A stretch of 64,000 nucleotides of DNA from Rahnella sp. AA (GCF_002834385.1 NZ_PITQ01000004.1:124001-188000), one strand, 5' to 3'. Numbered from the stretch's first letter, positions 31,745-41,904 are shown. Notes: generated by a model from the letters alone, not told the origin. Numbers and translations: made by a program.

Positions 31745-32506
31745 ATGATCCTCAACGCATTTGAATTAAGCCGCAAAGTCGCGATAGTGACCGGCTGTAA
31801 CACCGGACTGGGTCAGGGTATGGCGCTGGGGCTCGCCCAGGCGGGTTGCGATATTGTGGGCATCAATGTCTCTTCACCTGTAGAAACTGCAAGAAAAATC
31901 AACGCCCTTGGTCGCCGGTTTCTCGATCTGCGGGCAGACCTGAGCAGTATTCAAGGTATCCCGGCGTTGATTGAAAAAGCCGTAGATGAATTTGGCCATA
32001 TCGATATTTTGGTAAACAACGCCGGTATTATTCGCCGGGAGGATGCCATTGAATTTAGCGAAAAAAACTGGGACGACGTGATGAACGTTAACAGCAAGAC
32101 ATTATTCTTTATGTCTCAGGCGGTAGCAAAACAGTTCATTAAACAAGGCAACGGCGGCAAGATCATTAACATTGCGTCCATGCTTTCCTATCAGGGTGGG
32201 ATTCGGGTTCCCTCCTATACTGCGTCAAAAAGTGCGGTGATGGGGATGACACGGCTGATGGCCAATGAATGGGCAAAATTCAATATTAACGTCAATGCTA
32301 TTGCCCCCGGGTACATGGCGACCAACAACACAGAACAACTTCGTGCAGACGAAGATCGGAGTAAAGAAATTCTTGACCGGATCCCCGCTGGCCGCTGGGG
32401 TGTACCCGAAGATGTCATGGGGCCAGTGGTATTTTTGGCGTCTAAAGCATCCGATTATGTCAATGGTTACACGATTGCCGTAGATGGCGGTTGGCTTGCC
32501 CGATAG
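31745..32506 (+). CDS. kduD: 2-dehydro-3-deoxy-D-gluconate 5-dehydrogenase KduD
   Basis: A 253-residue classical short-chain dehydrogenase that reduces the KduI product to 2-keto-3-deoxygluconate. The cofactor motif TGCNTGLG is at residues 16-23, NNAG at 91-94, catalytic Ser145, Tyr158 and Lys162 (YTASK). It ends AVDGGWLAR, a common SDR tail. Same transcription unit as kduI and therefore under KdgR control. Confidence 0.96.
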   Translation: MILNAFELSRKVAIVTGCNTGLGQGMALGLAQAGCDIVGINVSSPVETARKINALGRRFLDLRADLSSIQGIPALIEKAVDEFGHIDILVNNAGIIRREDAIEFSEKNWDDVMNVNSKTLFFMSQAVAKQFIKQGNGGKIINIASMLSYQGGIRVPSYTASKSAVMGMTRLMANEWAKFNINVNAIAPGYMATNNTEQLRADEDRSKEILDRIPAGRWGVPEDVMGPVVFLASKASDYVNGYTIAVDGGWLAR

Positions 32507-32526
32507 ACTGTTGATACGTGACACTT

Positions 32527-32560
32527 AAAAGGCGTATTTTTGTACGTCTTTTCCTTTTTT
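32527..32560 (+). terminator. Terminator after kduD
   Basis: AAAAGGCGTA (32527-32536) pairs with TACGTCTTTT (32543-32552) with one G-T pair, followed by CC and six T. Confidence 0.75.
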
Positions 32561-32604
32561 ATCATGCCGTTGACAAATAGTTACAGGGTGTCTCTTCCAA
32601 GATT

Positions 32605-32633
32605 GTGACAGTTTCACTTATACTGGATAAAAT
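32605..32633 (+). promoter_or_regulatory. Predicted ydjM promoter
   Basis: GTGACA (32605-32610), 17 bases, TAAAAT (32628-32633). The -10 lies inside the LexA box, so repressor would occlude polymerase. Confidence 0.6.
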
Positions 32634-32640
32634 AACAGTT
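32621..32640. promoter_or_regulatory. LexA (SOS) box upstream of ydjM
   Basis: TACTGGATAAAATAACAGTT has the CTG-N10-CAG core with AT-rich centre of the enterobacterial LexA site. It lies 19 bases before the ydjM start codon. E. coli ydjM is a known LexA target. Confidence 0.85.
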
Positions 32641-32658
32641 ATTCAGTTCGGAAGCGTC

Positions 32659-33216
32659 ATGACGGCGGAAGGCCATCTCATTTTCTCAATTGCCTGTGCA
32701 GTATTTGCTAAAAAGGCACAGCTCTCCCCTGAACTGGCGCAGGGTGACTGGTGGCATATTATCTCCGGGTCCCTGCTTACCTGCCTGTTACCCGATATTG
32801 ATCATCCAAAGTCAGTTTTGGGTCAGCGCCTCAGGTGGCTTTCTCATCCCATCGCCAGGGCTTTTGGACACCGTGGTTTCACGCACAGTCTGCTGGCTGT
32901 AGCTGGCGGAATTTTCCTGCTACGAACACACTTTCCACACGACTGGGTTATTCCTGCCGATGCCTTCCATGCAATGATCATCGGATATCTGAGCCATATT
33001 CTTGCCGATATGCTGACACCTGCTGGCGTACCTCTGCTATGGCCCTGCAGATGGCGCTTTCGCCTGCCCGTGATAAACAGTCAGAAGGGTAATCAACTGG
33101 AGCGCGTACTCTGCCTGTTCCTGGTCGGAGTGACACTTTTTTGGCCTGACTGGACGCCCATTATTGGTGCAATAAACCCCAGCATTTTTAATCACATTCT
33201 GAAAATGTTTATCTGA
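32659..33216 (+). CDS. ydjM: YdjM-family inner-membrane protein, SOS-regulated
   Basis: A 185-residue member of the DUF457/metal-dependent hydrolase-like membrane family. The N-terminus TAEGHLIFSIACAVFAK and the motifs CLLPDIDHPKS, FGHRGFTHSLL and GYLSHILADMLTPAGVPLLW (conserved His and Asp residues) match E. coli YdjM closely. Membrane helices alternate with these His/Asp loops. The start at 32659 matches the family; an ATG at 32605 would begin within the promoter. Function is unknown beyond DNA-damage induction. Confidence 0.93.
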   Translation: MTAEGHLIFSIACAVFAKKAQLSPELAQGDWWHIISGSLLTCLLPDIDHPKSVLGQRLRWLSHPIARAFGHRGFTHSLLAVAGGIFLLRTHFPHDWVIPADAFHAMIIGYLSHILADMLTPAGVPLLWPCRWRFRLPVINSQKGNQLERVLCLFLVGVTLFWPDWTPIIGAINPSIFNHILKMFI

Positions 33217-33403
33217 AAAGTGCAAAATATGGTTAATTTGGCTATTAACCATACCAATCTGAATTAAAAGTTATAACACATTCTTTTTGGATATAAAGTC
33301 TGGACTGCCAGGCTGATATTCTTCCCTCCAATGCTTTGGGATGGTGCAATCCCCTCCGGGAACACCCATTTGAATGATCAAAACACTAAGTTTGGAGTCT
33401 GGT

Positions 33404-34795
33404 ATGAATTTTCCGCTCGTTATTAACGTAGTGGTTTTTGTTGTCCTTCTTTTGCTTCTGGCGCAAACCCGTCACAAGCAATGGAGTCTTGCAAAAAAAG
33501 TATTACTTGGCCTTGCCATCGGCGTCGTATTCGGCCTGGCGCTGCAGTTTATTTACGGTTCGGATGATCCGGTACTGAAAACCTCAATTACCTGGTTCAA
33601 CATTGTCGGTAACGGCTACGTCCAGTTGCTGCAAATGATCGTTATGCCACTGGTCTTCGTCTCAATTTTAAGTGCTGTCGCGAAATTACATAACGCGTCG
33701 TCACTGGGCAAAATCAGTTTCCTGACCATTGGTACTCTGCTTTTTACCACGCTTATCGCTTCACTCGTCGGTATTTTTGTCACCGGATTATTCGGTCTGA
33801 CGGCTGATGGCCTGGTGCAAGGCACGCAAGAAACCGCGCGTCTGACCGCCATTCAGTCAAACTATGTCGGTAAAGTCGCTGATCTGAGTGTCCCTCAACT
33901 GATCCTTTCCTTTATTCCTAAGAACCCGTTTGCCGATCTGACCGGTGCAAGCCCGACTTCCATCATCAGCGTGGTCATCTTCGCGGCCTTTGTTGGCGTT
34001 GCGGCACTCCAGCTGGTTAAAGATGATGCAGAGAAAGGCCCGCGCGTATTGGCCTTTATCGATACACTGCAAGCCTGGGTCATGAAGCTGGTTCGCCTGG
34101 TGATGAAACTGACGCCATACGGCGTACTGGCATTGATGACCAAAGTCGTTGCTGGTTCTAACATCCAGGACATCATCAAACTGGGCAGCTTCGTTGTCGC
34201 CTCCTACCTGGGTCTGGCGATTATGTTTGTTATCCATGCTGTATTGCTGTCTTTCACCGGCGTCAATCCGGCGAAATTCTTCCGCAAAGTATGGCCGGTG
34301 CTGACATTTGCGTTCACCAGCCGTTCCAGTGCCGCAACCATACCGCTGAGCGTTGAAGCACAAACGCGTCGCCTGGGCATCCCTGAATCGATTGCCAGCT
34401 TTGCTGCCTCCTTTGGCGCAACTATCGGCCAGAACGGCTGTGCAGGTTTATATCCAACCATGCTGGCCGTTATGGTTGCACCAACCGTAGGCATCAACCC
34501 GTTTGATCCGGTCTGGATTGCAACCCTGGTGGGTATCGTGACGCTGAGCTCTGCCGGTGTAGCAGGGGTCGGCGGTGGCGCAACGTTTGCTGCACTGATC
34601 GTACTGCCCGCAATGGGTCTTCCGGTCACGCTGGTCGCGCTGTTGATTTCCGTCGAGCCCCTGATCGATATGGGCCGTACTGCCCTGAATGTCAGTGGTT
34701 CAATGACGGCGGGAACAATCACCAGCCAACTACTGAAGCAGACGGACAAAGCCGTGATGGACTCTGAAGAAACTGCCGAACTGGCTCACCGCTGA
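33404..34795 (+). CDS. tcyP: L-cystine symporter TcyP (YdjN)
   Basis: A 463-residue sodium/dicarboxylate symporter-family (DAACS) protein, equal in length to E. coli TcyP, importing cystine. It is polytopic with re-entrant loops: [47 protein letters not shown] and [20 protein letters not shown] are typical. ATG at 33404 has GGAG upstream; an ATG at 33374 lacks one and adds ten residues. In E. coli it is under CysB; I could not assign a CysB site here. Confidence 0.94.
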   Translation: MNFPLVINVVVFVVLLLLLAQTRHKQWSLAKKVLLGLAIGVVFGLALQFIYGSDDPVLKTSITWFNIVGNGYVQLLQMIVMPLVFVSILSAVAKLHNASSLGKISFLTIGTLLFTTLIASLVGIFVTGLFGLTADGLVQGTQETARLTAIQSNYVGKVADLSVPQLILSFIPKNPFADLTGASPTSIISVVIFAAFVGVAALQLVKDDAEKGPRVLAFIDTLQAWVMKLVRLVMKLTPYGVLALMTKVVAGSNIQDIIKLGSFVVASYLGLAIMFVIHAVLLSFTGVNPAKFFRKVWPVLTFAFTSRSSAATIPLSVEAQTRRLGIPESIASFAASFGATIGQNGCAGLYPTMLAVMVAPTVGINPFDPVWIATLVGIVTLSSAGVAGVGGGATFAALIVLPAMGLPVTLVALLISVEPLIDMGRTALNVSGSMTAGTITSQLLKQTDKAVMDSEETAELAHR

Positions 34796-34813
34796 TTCCG
34801 GTTAGCTCAAAGC

Positions 34814-34846
34814 AAAAAACCGAAGCCAGATAGCTTCGGTTTTTTT
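34814..34846. terminator. Bidirectional terminator between tcyP and kdgR
   Basis: CCGAAGC (34820-34826) and GCTTCGG (34833-34839), flanked by six A on the left and seven T on the right. It serves both convergent genes. Confidence 0.88.
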
Positions 34847-34871
34847 ATGTCTGCAGTGTTTTTGCAAGGAT

Positions 34872-35663
34872 TCAGAACGGGTAGTCGTGAAAACCAATCT
34901 GCTCAGAGATGTTGCGCGCGGCGGTATGCAGCATTTCGACGTAATGACTTTTGCTTTCTTCGGAGAAACGTATCGTCGGGAAAGAAATACTCAGACCGGC
35001 AATCACCACACCAAAACGGTCAAACACGGGAACGGCTATGCAGCGAAGCCCTTGTTCCTGCTCTTCGTTATCTTCGCCATAACCCTGCTCGCGCACCTGA
35101 TCAAGTGCAGTCTGCAAATCGGCGGCGTTCATAATGGTATTTTCTGTACTGCGGGTAAATTCAATTTCCTGCAATAGCGAACTGACTTCTGCTTTGTCTC
35201 CCCAGGCCAACAACACTTTACCAATGGCGGTTGTATGCAAAGGATTACGGCGTCCAATGCGTGAGTGCATACGCAGGTTGTACATGGAATCAATTTTGTG
35301 GATGTAGACAATGCCATCCTCATCCAGAGCGCCAAGGTGGATCGTCTCGCGCGTCAGGCGGGACAATTCACGCATCTGAATATCTGCGCTGCGGATAAGA
35401 TCCACGTTTTGCAGTGCTTTCGCCCCTAATTCAAACAATTTGAGGGTCAGCGAATATTTCTCGGATTCCCCTTCCTGTGCAACATAACCCAGTGACTTCA
35501 TGGTCTGAAGGAAGCGATAGACCGTACTTTTAGACATCATCACGCGCTGAGAAAGTTCAGTAATACCAATCTCACGCTCTTCGCCCAATGCCTGCAAAAT
35601 GCCAAAGACCTTCAGGACAGAGGAAACGGAATCGGGTTGCTTATCAAGATCTGCGATAGCCAT
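34872..35663 (-). CDS. kdgR: Transcriptional repressor KdgR
   Basis: A 263-residue IclR-family regulator, same length and nearly the same sequence as E. coli KdgR as I recall it. The N-terminal winged helix (VLKVFGILQALGEEREIGI, ELSQRVMMSKSTVYRFLQTM) is followed by the effector domain (GEDNEEQEQGLRCIAVPVFD), which binds 2-keto-3-deoxygluconate. It represses pectin/uronate genes; the kduID operator at 30661-30681 is a target in this window. The start at 35663 (MAIADLDKQPDSVSSV) matches the family rather than the longer frame to 35750. Confidence 0.95.
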   Translation of the reverse strand: MAIADLDKQPDSVSSVLKVFGILQALGEEREIGITELSQRVMMSKSTVYRFLQTMKSLGYVAQEGESEKYSLTLKLFELGAKALQNVDLIRSADIQMRELSRLTRETIHLGALDEDGIVYIHKIDSMYNLRMHSRIGRRNPLHTTAIGKVLLAWGDKAEVSSLLQEIEFTRSTENTIMNAADLQTALDQVREQGYGEDNEEQEQGLRCIAVPVFDRFGVVIAGLSISFPTIRFSEESKSHYVEMLHTAARNISEQIGFHDYPF

Positions 35664-35902
35664 AGGGTGAGTTACCTGCTCGCGTTGTTTTCGTTTCAAA
35701 AAAAATAGAACGTAGTTTTTATTATAGTGGAAAGCATCTCTGTGAAGCAATCAACCCAATGATTGATAATGTAAGAACTGTTAAGCCAGTTTCATTCCCA
35801 GCATATTGATAAAAAATTCATTACATCGTGTGACAATTGTCACTTTAAGTTGATTAGCGTAGTAATATTCCCCTCTCTGATGACTACGCACTGACAGAAC
35901 TC

Positions 35903-37300
35903 ATGACTCCAACACCTGCGGACGGGCTTCCTGTTCCACAACGATACGGCGCGATCCTGGCGATCGCACTGGGAATTACCGTCTCTGTACTCGATGGCGC
36001 TATCGCTTACGTAGCACTCCCCACCATAGCCAATGATTTCCATGCCAGTCCTGCAACATCCATTTGGGTCGTGAATGCCTATCAGCTGGCAATCACCATC
36101 TCGTTGCTTTCACTGGCTTCATTGGGCGATATCTTTGGCTACCGCCGGATTTATCAAACCGGCCTGTTGGTCTTTAGCATCACATCCCTATTCTGCGCCC
36201 TCTCAGATTCATTACTGACACTGACTGTTGCACGGGTGCTGCAAGGCTTTGGGGCTGCCGCAATAATGAGTGTCAACACGGCGCTGATACGGATAATCTA
36301 CCCGCAGCGTTTCTTAGGAAGAGGTGTGGGGATTAACGCCCTGATCGTTGCAGTCTCTGCGGCCGCGGGGCCGACGATCGCCGCCGGTATTCTCTCCGTT
36401 GCCTCATGGCAATGGCTATTCGCCATCAATGTACCTATCGGCATTGTCGCTTTGATTCTCGGTCTGAAATTTTTACCCGCCAACTCGACTCGCAGTCAGG
36501 GACAGCGCTTTGATGTCACCAGCAGCGTGATGAATGCTCTGACCTTTGGCCTGCTTATCAGTGCAATAAGTGGTTTTGCACAAGGTCTGAATCACACATT
36601 GATTTTGGGCGAAATCATCGCGCTACTGGTCATCGGCTGGTTTTTTGTCCGCCGTCAACTCTCCCAGCCTTTCCCGCTGTTGCCGATCGATTTATTGCGA
36701 ATCCCCATTTTCAGTATGTCATTGGGCACTTCGCTATGTTCTTTCAGTGCCCAGATGCTCGCATTCGTTTCCCTGCCCTTCTTCCTGCAAAATACATTAG
36801 GCCTGAATTCAGTAGAAACAGGGCTTCTGCTCACACCGTGGCCACTGGCAACGATGGTTATGGCACCGATTGCCGGTCGTCTGGTCGAACGTTTTCACCC
36901 AGGGATGCTGGGCGGAATAGGATTGATTGTCTTTTCATTCGGGCTGTTTTCGCTCTCACTGTTGCCGCCAGAACCTTCGCATCTGAACATTATCTGGCGC
37001 ATGTTGCTGTGCGGTGCAGGTTTTGGTTTATTCCAGTCGCCGAACAATCATACCATCATCAGTTCCGCACCGCGCAACCGCAGCGGTGGTGCCAGCGGAT
37101 TACTGGGAACTGCACGCCTTTTAGGCCAGACGACCGGTGCAGCAATGGTTGCCCTGATGTTTAACCTGTTCCCGTCACACGGGACGCACGCTTCGTTAAT
37201 TCTGGCTGGGACACTCGCCGGTACGGGCGCACTGGTCAGCCTGATGAGAATGACGCAAAAAACCAGCAGCCAGAAAGAAGCTGAGGGTTCTAAACCGTAG
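35903..37300 (+). CDS. yebQ: MFS (DHA2) transporter YebQ
   Basis: A 465-residue major-facilitator protein with 14 predicted helices. Motif A GDIFGYRRIYQ is after helix 2; ARVLQGFGAAAIMSVNTALI, GRGVGINALIVAVSAAAGPTIAA (motif C-like) and CGAGFGLFQSPNNHTIISSAPR follow. It matches E. coli YebQ in sequence and in its place next to kdgR. The substrate is unknown, though drug/proton antiport is usual for the family. Divergent from kdgR. Confidence 0.92.
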   Translation: MTPTPADGLPVPQRYGAILAIALGITVSVLDGAIAYVALPTIANDFHASPATSIWVVNAYQLAITISLLSLASLGDIFGYRRIYQTGLLVFSITSLFCALSDSLLTLTVARVLQGFGAAAIMSVNTALIRIIYPQRFLGRGVGINALIVAVSAAAGPTIAAGILSVASWQWLFAINVPIGIVALILGLKFLPANSTRSQGQRFDVTSSVMNALTFGLLISAISGFAQGLNHTLILGEIIALLVIGWFFVRRQLSQPFPLLPIDLLRIPIFSMSLGTSLCSFSAQMLAFVSLPFFLQNTLGLNSVETGLLLTPWPLATMVMAPIAGRLVERFHPGMLGGIGLIVFSFGLFSLSLLPPEPSHLNIIWRMLLCGAGFGLFQSPNNHTIISSAPRNRSGGASGLLGTARLLGQTTGAAMVALMFNLFPSHGTHASLILAGTLAGTGALVSLMRMTQKTSSQKEAEGSKP

Positions 37301-37312
37301 GTTCCGGAAAGC

Positions 37313-37343
37313 AAAATGCCTGGCATAAGCCAGGCATTTTTTT
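37313..37343. terminator. Bidirectional terminator between yebQ and htpX
   Basis: AAAATGCCTGGC (37313-37324) and GCCAGGCATTTT (37329-37340): a 12-bp stem with an ATAA loop and T runs on both strands, between convergent genes. Confidence 0.9.
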
Positions 37344-37363
37344 ACACATAAACGAGCGGGCAT

Positions 37364-38242
37364 TTATTTGATGTACTGACCGCTACGCAGCGCTTCAATA
37401 CGTTTGTCCAGCGGCGGGTGAGACATAAACAGCTCACTGAAAGACTTCGATTTACCGTTGATACAAAATGCCATCATGCTGCCAGCTTCCTGCGGCTCAT
37501 GGCTGGTTTTCAGACGCTGCAACGCTGCAATCATTTTTTCACGCCCTACCAGTTTCGCCGAACCGGCATCCGCGTAGAACTCACGGTGGCGCGAGAACCA
37601 CATGGTGATAATGCTCGCCAGAATACCAAAGACCAGTTCCAGTACCGTTGCTACCGCAAAGTAGATCATCGGATTGCCGTTGCTTTCTTCTCCGTCACGG
37701 TTTCCGGAAAGGAAACCAGAAGCCACCTGCGCGATGATACGTGAAATGAAGATCACGAAGGTGTTCACGATCCCCTGAATCAGCGTCATGGTCACCATAT
37801 CGCCGTTAGCAATGTGGCTGATTTCGTGGGCGATAACCGCTTCGGCTTCATCCTGATTCATGCTTTGCAGCAAACCCGTGCTCACCGCAACCAGCGAGGC
37901 GTCGCGACGCGCGCCGGTTGCGAAAGCATTAATATCTGGCGCGTGATAAATCGCGACCTGCGGCATGGCAATGCCTGCCTGCTGAGACTGGCGACGAACC
38001 GTTTCCATCAACCAGCGCTCAGTTTCATTTCGTGGTTGCTCAATAACTTCACCACCCACCGAACGCAACGCCATCCACTTCGACATCAGCAACGAGACAA
38101 AAGCACCACCGAAGCCAAACAGCCCGGCCATGATCATCAGCCCCGGCACGCTGCTGGACTGGATGCCCGTCAGGCTTAACACCAGCCCAAAGACCAGCAT
38201 GACCGCCAGGTTAGTCAGCAGGAACAACGCTATACGCATCAT
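37364..38242 (-). CDS. htpX: Membrane zinc metalloprotease HtpX
   Basis: A 292-residue M48 protease that, with FtsH, removes damaged inner-membrane proteins. The zinc motif HEISH is at residues 139-143, with the third ligand in [13 protein letters not shown]. Two N-terminal helices and two further hydrophobic segments surround the active site. It starts MMRIALF as in E. coli, where it belongs to the Cpx regulon; no CpxR site could be assigned here. Confidence 0.96.
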   Translation of the reverse strand: MMRIALFLLTNLAVMLVFGLVLSLTGIQSSSVPGLMIMAGLFGFGGAFVSLLMSKWMALRSVGGEVIEQPRNETERWLMETVRRQSQQAGIAMPQVAIYHAPDINAFATGARRDASLVAVSTGLLQSMNQDEAEAVIAHEISHIANGDMVTMTLIQGIVNTFVIFISRIIAQVASGFLSGNRDGEESNGNPMIYFAVATVLELVFGILASIITMWFSRHREFYADAGSAKLVGREKMIAALQRLKTSHEPQEAGSMMAFCINGKSKSFSELFMSHPPLDKRIEALRSGQYIK

Positions 38243-38476
38243 AAAATTTTACTTCCTCATTGTTACTTCGTTGTTATTGGTTGAGTCACACCACCGGCAC
38301 ATAGCCTGCCCGGCTGTACTGATCCTATGGGCTTCTTGCCCAGATTCAAGAGTTCCTGCCCGCTAAAGGTCTAAAATCACAATACTTTACATTTTGAAGC
38401 GTTTTATTTCACAACCACCGCTGAAATTTATGGGATTTCTACGCCCCGGCGAGCTTCCCGGCTCGTTTTGGCGCAT

Positions 38477-38501
38477 AAAAAAAGCGCACCGGAGTGCGCT
38501 T
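38477..38501 (-). terminator. Terminator of proQ-prc
   Basis: On the minus strand AAGCGCAC and GTGCGCTT (8-bp stem, TCCG loop) followed by seven T; 26 bases after the prc stop codon. Confidence 0.87.
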
Positions 38502-38526
38502 CTTCATCTGATCACCGGGTGAAGGA

Positions 38527-40599
38527 TTACTTCGCCGCGGCCTGATCGCCCTGAGCTTTTTCCAAACTGCCCAAATCAACGGCAATATGGTCAGCTTCAT
38601 CAAGATACGGATCCGGAGCCACATAGTCTTTCGGCAAATCGTCGAGAGATTTTAGTGGCTTCTTACCTTCACGTTTGAAGCGTTCATTCAGGCGGCTCAG
38701 ACGTAATGCATCATCCTCTTTATCCTCTTTATCACGCTGAGCGTAATTCAGAGAAGCGATGTTGCGTTTGTCTTTCAGCGCCTTATAACGGGCGATATCT
38801 TGCTGGATATACTGGAACTCAGGATCCTGCGCAATACGGGCTTCGTGTTCTTTCAACAATTCAGGCAGGAAGGGCTTCATATCGCCTAATTTGGTGTAAG
38901 TTGCCGCGTTAATGCTATCCCACGGAAGTGCGTTATCTTCGAACTTCTCGCCAGTTTCAATCGACTCAATACCGGTTGGCATCAGAATATCCGGGGTAAC
39001 CCCTTTACGCTGAGTACTGCCGCCATTGATACGATAAAACTTCTGGATAGTGTATTGCACGGAACCCAGAGCTGGCCATTCAGGGCGCAACATCTGGTCA
39101 TAAATACGGTTCAGAGAACGATATTGCTGAACAGTACCTTTACCGAAGGTAGGTTCACCCACAATCAGCGCACGGCCGTAATCCTGCATAGCTGCTGCAA
39201 AGATTTCAGAGGCTGAGGCACTAAAGCGGTCAACCAGAACGACCAGAGGGCCTTTGTAGTAAACGACGCCATCGGTGTCACTGTCCTGACGGATGCGACC
39301 ATTGTTATCACGCACCTGAACCACCGGGCCGCTTGGGATAAACAAACCAGACAGGGAAACCGCCTCAGTCAGTGCACCACCACCGTTAGTCCGGAGATCA
39401 ATCACTAAGCTGTTTACGTTCTGCTTAGCCATTTTCTGCAACTGGACTTTAACGTCATCTGTCAGCCCCACATAAAAACCTGGGATATCCATCACAGCGA
39501 CTTTCTGAGCACCAACATTTTTGATGGTCATTTTAACTGCGCGATCTTCCAGACGGATTTTCTCGCGTGTCAGCGTTATCACATGGTTTTTGGCATTTTT
39601 GCCAGCAGGCAGGATCTGCAGGCGCACTTTACTGCCTTTAGGCCCTTTGATGAGGGCGACAACGTCATCAAGACGCCAGCCAATCACATCAACAATAGGT
39701 GTTTGCTTACCGGCCTGAACCTGGCCCACACCCACAATACGATCGCCGACCGCAATGGCTTTACTTTTGGCCGCCGGGCCGCCAGCTACCATCGAGTTGA
39801 TGACAGTATAATCGTCGTCACCTTGCAATACGGCACCGATACCTTCCAGAGACAGGCTCATTTCGGTATTGAACTGCTCGGTGCTGCGAGGTGAGAGATA
39901 ATTGGTGTGCGGGTCGATTTCATGCGCGAAGGCATTCATCACCAGTTGGAAAACATCTTCGCTGTTGCTTTGAGTCAGGCGTTTCATTGCAAAATGATAA
40001 CGCTTGGACAATACATCACGAATTTCCTGATCGTTCTTGCCCGTCAGCTTGAGGTTCAGCTCGTCATATTTGACTTTTGCATCCCACAATTTATCCAGCT
40101 CAGCACGATCTTTCGGCCACGGAGCTTTACTGCGGTCAAGTTCAATGGTGTCGTTGCCCGTGAAATCCATCGGGCGCTCAAGCACTTTCAGCGCATAGTC
40201 ATAACGTTCAAAGCGGCGTTTTTGAGCCAGATTGAATAAAGCATAAGGCGTGGTTAACTGACCGGTTTTCAGTTCCTCACCCAAGGTTGCACGTTTATCT
40301 GCAAACTGTGCCACATCGGAAGCCATCAGTACGTTATGGCCATAATCGAGCATGTTGAGGTAACGGTCGAAGATTTTCGCTGAGAAATCTGCATTAAGGT
40401 CGAACTGACGATAATGTGAACGGGTAAAGCGCGCCGTGACACGCTCGCTTACCGTTGCATCTTGCGGATCTTGCGTTAAATTAGGGAGTTGAGCGAGAGT
40501 CACCGGTGCACTCTCGTTCGCTGCAAAGCTGGTATTAACCAGCCCTGCCCCTGCCATTAACAGACCCGCGATAACGCTTAATCTGACAAATTTGTTCAT
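38527..40599 (-). CDS. prc: Tail-specific periplasmic protease Prc (Tsp)
   Basis: A 690-residue S41A-family carboxy-terminal processing protease. A signal peptide (MNKFVRLSVIAGLLMAGAG, cleavage near SFA) sends it to the periplasm. A PDZ domain (LEGIGAVLQGDDDYTVINSM onward) recognises nonpolar C-termini, and the catalytic dyad is Ser in DRFSASASEIFAAAMQDY and Lys in FGKGTVQQYRS. In E. coli it trims FtsI and, with NlpI, degrades MepS. The start at 40599 gives a proper signal peptide; 40647 does not. It begins 19 bases after proQ. Confidence 0.96.
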   Translation of the reverse strand: MNKFVRLSVIAGLLMAGAGLVNTSFAANESAPVTLAQLPNLTQDPQDATVSERVTARFTRSHYRQFDLNADFSAKIFDRYLNMLDYGHNVLMASDVAQFADKRATLGEELKTGQLTTPYALFNLAQKRRFERYDYALKVLERPMDFTGNDTIELDRSKAPWPKDRAELDKLWDAKVKYDELNLKLTGKNDQEIRDVLSKRYHFAMKRLTQSNSEDVFQLVMNAFAHEIDPHTNYLSPRSTEQFNTEMSLSLEGIGAVLQGDDDYTVINSMVAGGPAAKSKAIAVGDRIVGVGQVQAGKQTPIVDVIGWRLDDVVALIKGPKGSKVRLQILPAGKNAKNHVITLTREKIRLEDRAVKMTIKNVGAQKVAVMDIPGFYVGLTDDVKVQLQKMAKQNVNSLVIDLRTNGGGALTEAVSLSGLFIPSGPVVQVRDNNGRIRQDSDTDGVVYYKGPLVVLVDRFSASASEIFAAAMQDYGRALIVGEPTFGKGTVQQYRSLNRIYDQMLRPEWPALGSVQYTIQKFYRINGGSTQRKGVTPDILMPTGIESIETGEKFEDNALPWDSINAATYTKLGDMKPFLPELLKEHEARIAQDPEFQYIQQDIARYKALKDKRNIASLNYAQRDKEDKEDDALRLSRLNERFKREGKKPLKSLDDLPKDYVAPDPYLDEADHIAVDLGSLEKAQGDQAAAK

Positions 40600-40618
40600 G
40601 CCTGAGTTGGCCTCCGTA

Positions 40619-41311
40619 TCAGAACTGCAAGTGTTCTGCGCGCACAATCATCGCCAGACCCGAAGAGAGCTGAACGCGTACACCGTCTTTGGCAATTTCC
40701 AATACGGTTGCATCCATCGCACTCTGACCTGCCCTGACTTTGATTTCCTGGCCAATTTGCAGTTTTGAAATGTCTGTTACTGGCACCTGACGCGGTTCAC
40801 GTTTTTCCTCACGCGGTGGGCGAGGTGTACGTGGTTTGCGATTTTCCTGACCAGCCACAGCTGCTGCGGGCGCATTTTCACGACGCGGCGCAGGTTTTTT
40901 AGCGGACGGACGTGGACGACGTGGCTCAGTGGTTTCACCGGCTTCACGACGTTTAGCCTGTTGTTCTGCACGTTGTGCCTGAACGCGGGCTTTCGCTTCT
41001 TCCAACTGTTTACGGGCATGTTCAACGTGCTGCTCTTCGAGAACGCCACATGAGTTACCATCAAGGTCAACGCGTTCAGCGCCAACTTTAACGCCATACA
41101 GATAGCGCCAGCTTGAGGTATACAGACGCAGAGCAGAGCGTAACTGAGTTTTACTCAGATTCTCTTCACCTTGCACGCGCTCGACCAAATCCGCAAAGAT
41201 ACCGATCTTTAATGGGCGTGCTTCGCCTTCGGCGGTAAAACAGAGCGGGAACCGCTCAGCCAAAAAGGCGATGACTTCTTTACTACTGTTCAACTTAGGT
41301 TGATTTTCCAT
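40619..41311 (-). CDS. proQ: RNA chaperone ProQ
   Basis: A 230-residue RNA-binding protein. The N-terminal FinO-like domain (residues ~1-120, with KPLCF-type [19 protein letters not shown] and [15 protein letters not shown]) binds structured 3' ends. A long basic linker rich in Arg, Lys, Pro and Ala follows, then a C-terminal Tudor-like domain ([18 protein letters not shown]). It stabilises many sRNAs and mRNAs and was first seen through ProP osmoregulation. Cotranscribed with prc. Confidence 0.96.
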   Translation of the reverse strand: MENQPKLNSSKEVIAFLAERFPLCFTAEGEARPLKIGIFADLVERVQGEENLSKTQLRSALRLYTSSWRYLYGVKVGAERVDLDGNSCGVLEEQHVEHARKQLEEAKARVQAQRAEQQAKRREAGETTEPRRPRPSAKKPAPRRENAPAAAVAGQENRKPRTPRPPREEKREPRQVPVTDISKLQIGQEIKVRAGQSAMDATVLEIAKDGVRVQLSSGLAMIVRAEHLQF

Positions 41312-41406
41312 GAAATTTCCTGATTACAACGGGTTTGCCAACCGGCGCAGGCATGAACAGGCGCCATTATAATGACGCCATTATTAAATGCCACGTTATC
41401 CGACGA

Positions 41407-41904
41407 TCAACTTACGATCAGATTGACATATTTTTCAGCATCGCAGTTTTCGAGATGCTTGCAAAGCCCGCTGACTAACTCTGTCAGCCCCTGTTCATCG
41501 GCTTCATCGAAGCGCTGATAAACGGTGCTATCAATGTCTAATACGCCGATAACTGTGCCTTTCACCGTGACGGGAAGGACAATTTCGGCATTGCTTGCAG
41601 CGTCACAAGCGATGTGGCCCGGGAAGGCATGAACATCACCGACACGCTGTACGGCATTTTCCGCAACTGCGGTACCGCAAACGCCTTTTCCTACAGGAAT
41701 ACGCACGCAGGCAATTTTACCCTGGAATGGCCCCAGCACCAGCGATGTGCCATCCATCAGATAAAAACCTACCCAGTTGACGCCATCGAGGCGTTCAAAA
41801 AGTAAGGCACTGGCGTTCGACAGAGTTGCAATAAAATTGTGCTCTCCGGCGATCAACGCGCTCAAATCACGTTTTAATTCCGTGTAGAATGCTTCTTTAT
41901 TCAT
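41407..41904 (-). CDS. msrC: Free methionine-(R)-sulfoxide reductase MsrC
   Basis: A 165-residue GAF-domain enzyme that reduces free L-methionine-(R)-S-oxide. Three cysteines of the catalytic set are present in IACVRIPVG, GVCGTAV and HIACDAAS. VNWVGFYLMDG and VLDIDSTVYQRF are typical of the family. It lies upstream of proQ on the same strand with a 95-base gap that contains a CGCCATTAT direct repeat. Confidence 0.94.
   Translation of the reverse strand: MNKEAFYTELKRDLSALIAGEHNFIATLSNASALLFERLDGVNWVGFYLMDGTSLVLGPFQGKIACVRIPVGKGVCGTAVAENAVQRVGDVHAFPGHIACDAASNAEIVLPVTVKGTVIGVLDIDSTVYQRFDEADEQGLTELVSGLCKHLENCDAEKYVNLIVS

Noticed and set aside
41359-41395. Direct repeat CGCCATTAT in the msrC-proQ gap
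   Set aside because: Only two short copies; no known operator matches and it may be chance in a promoter.
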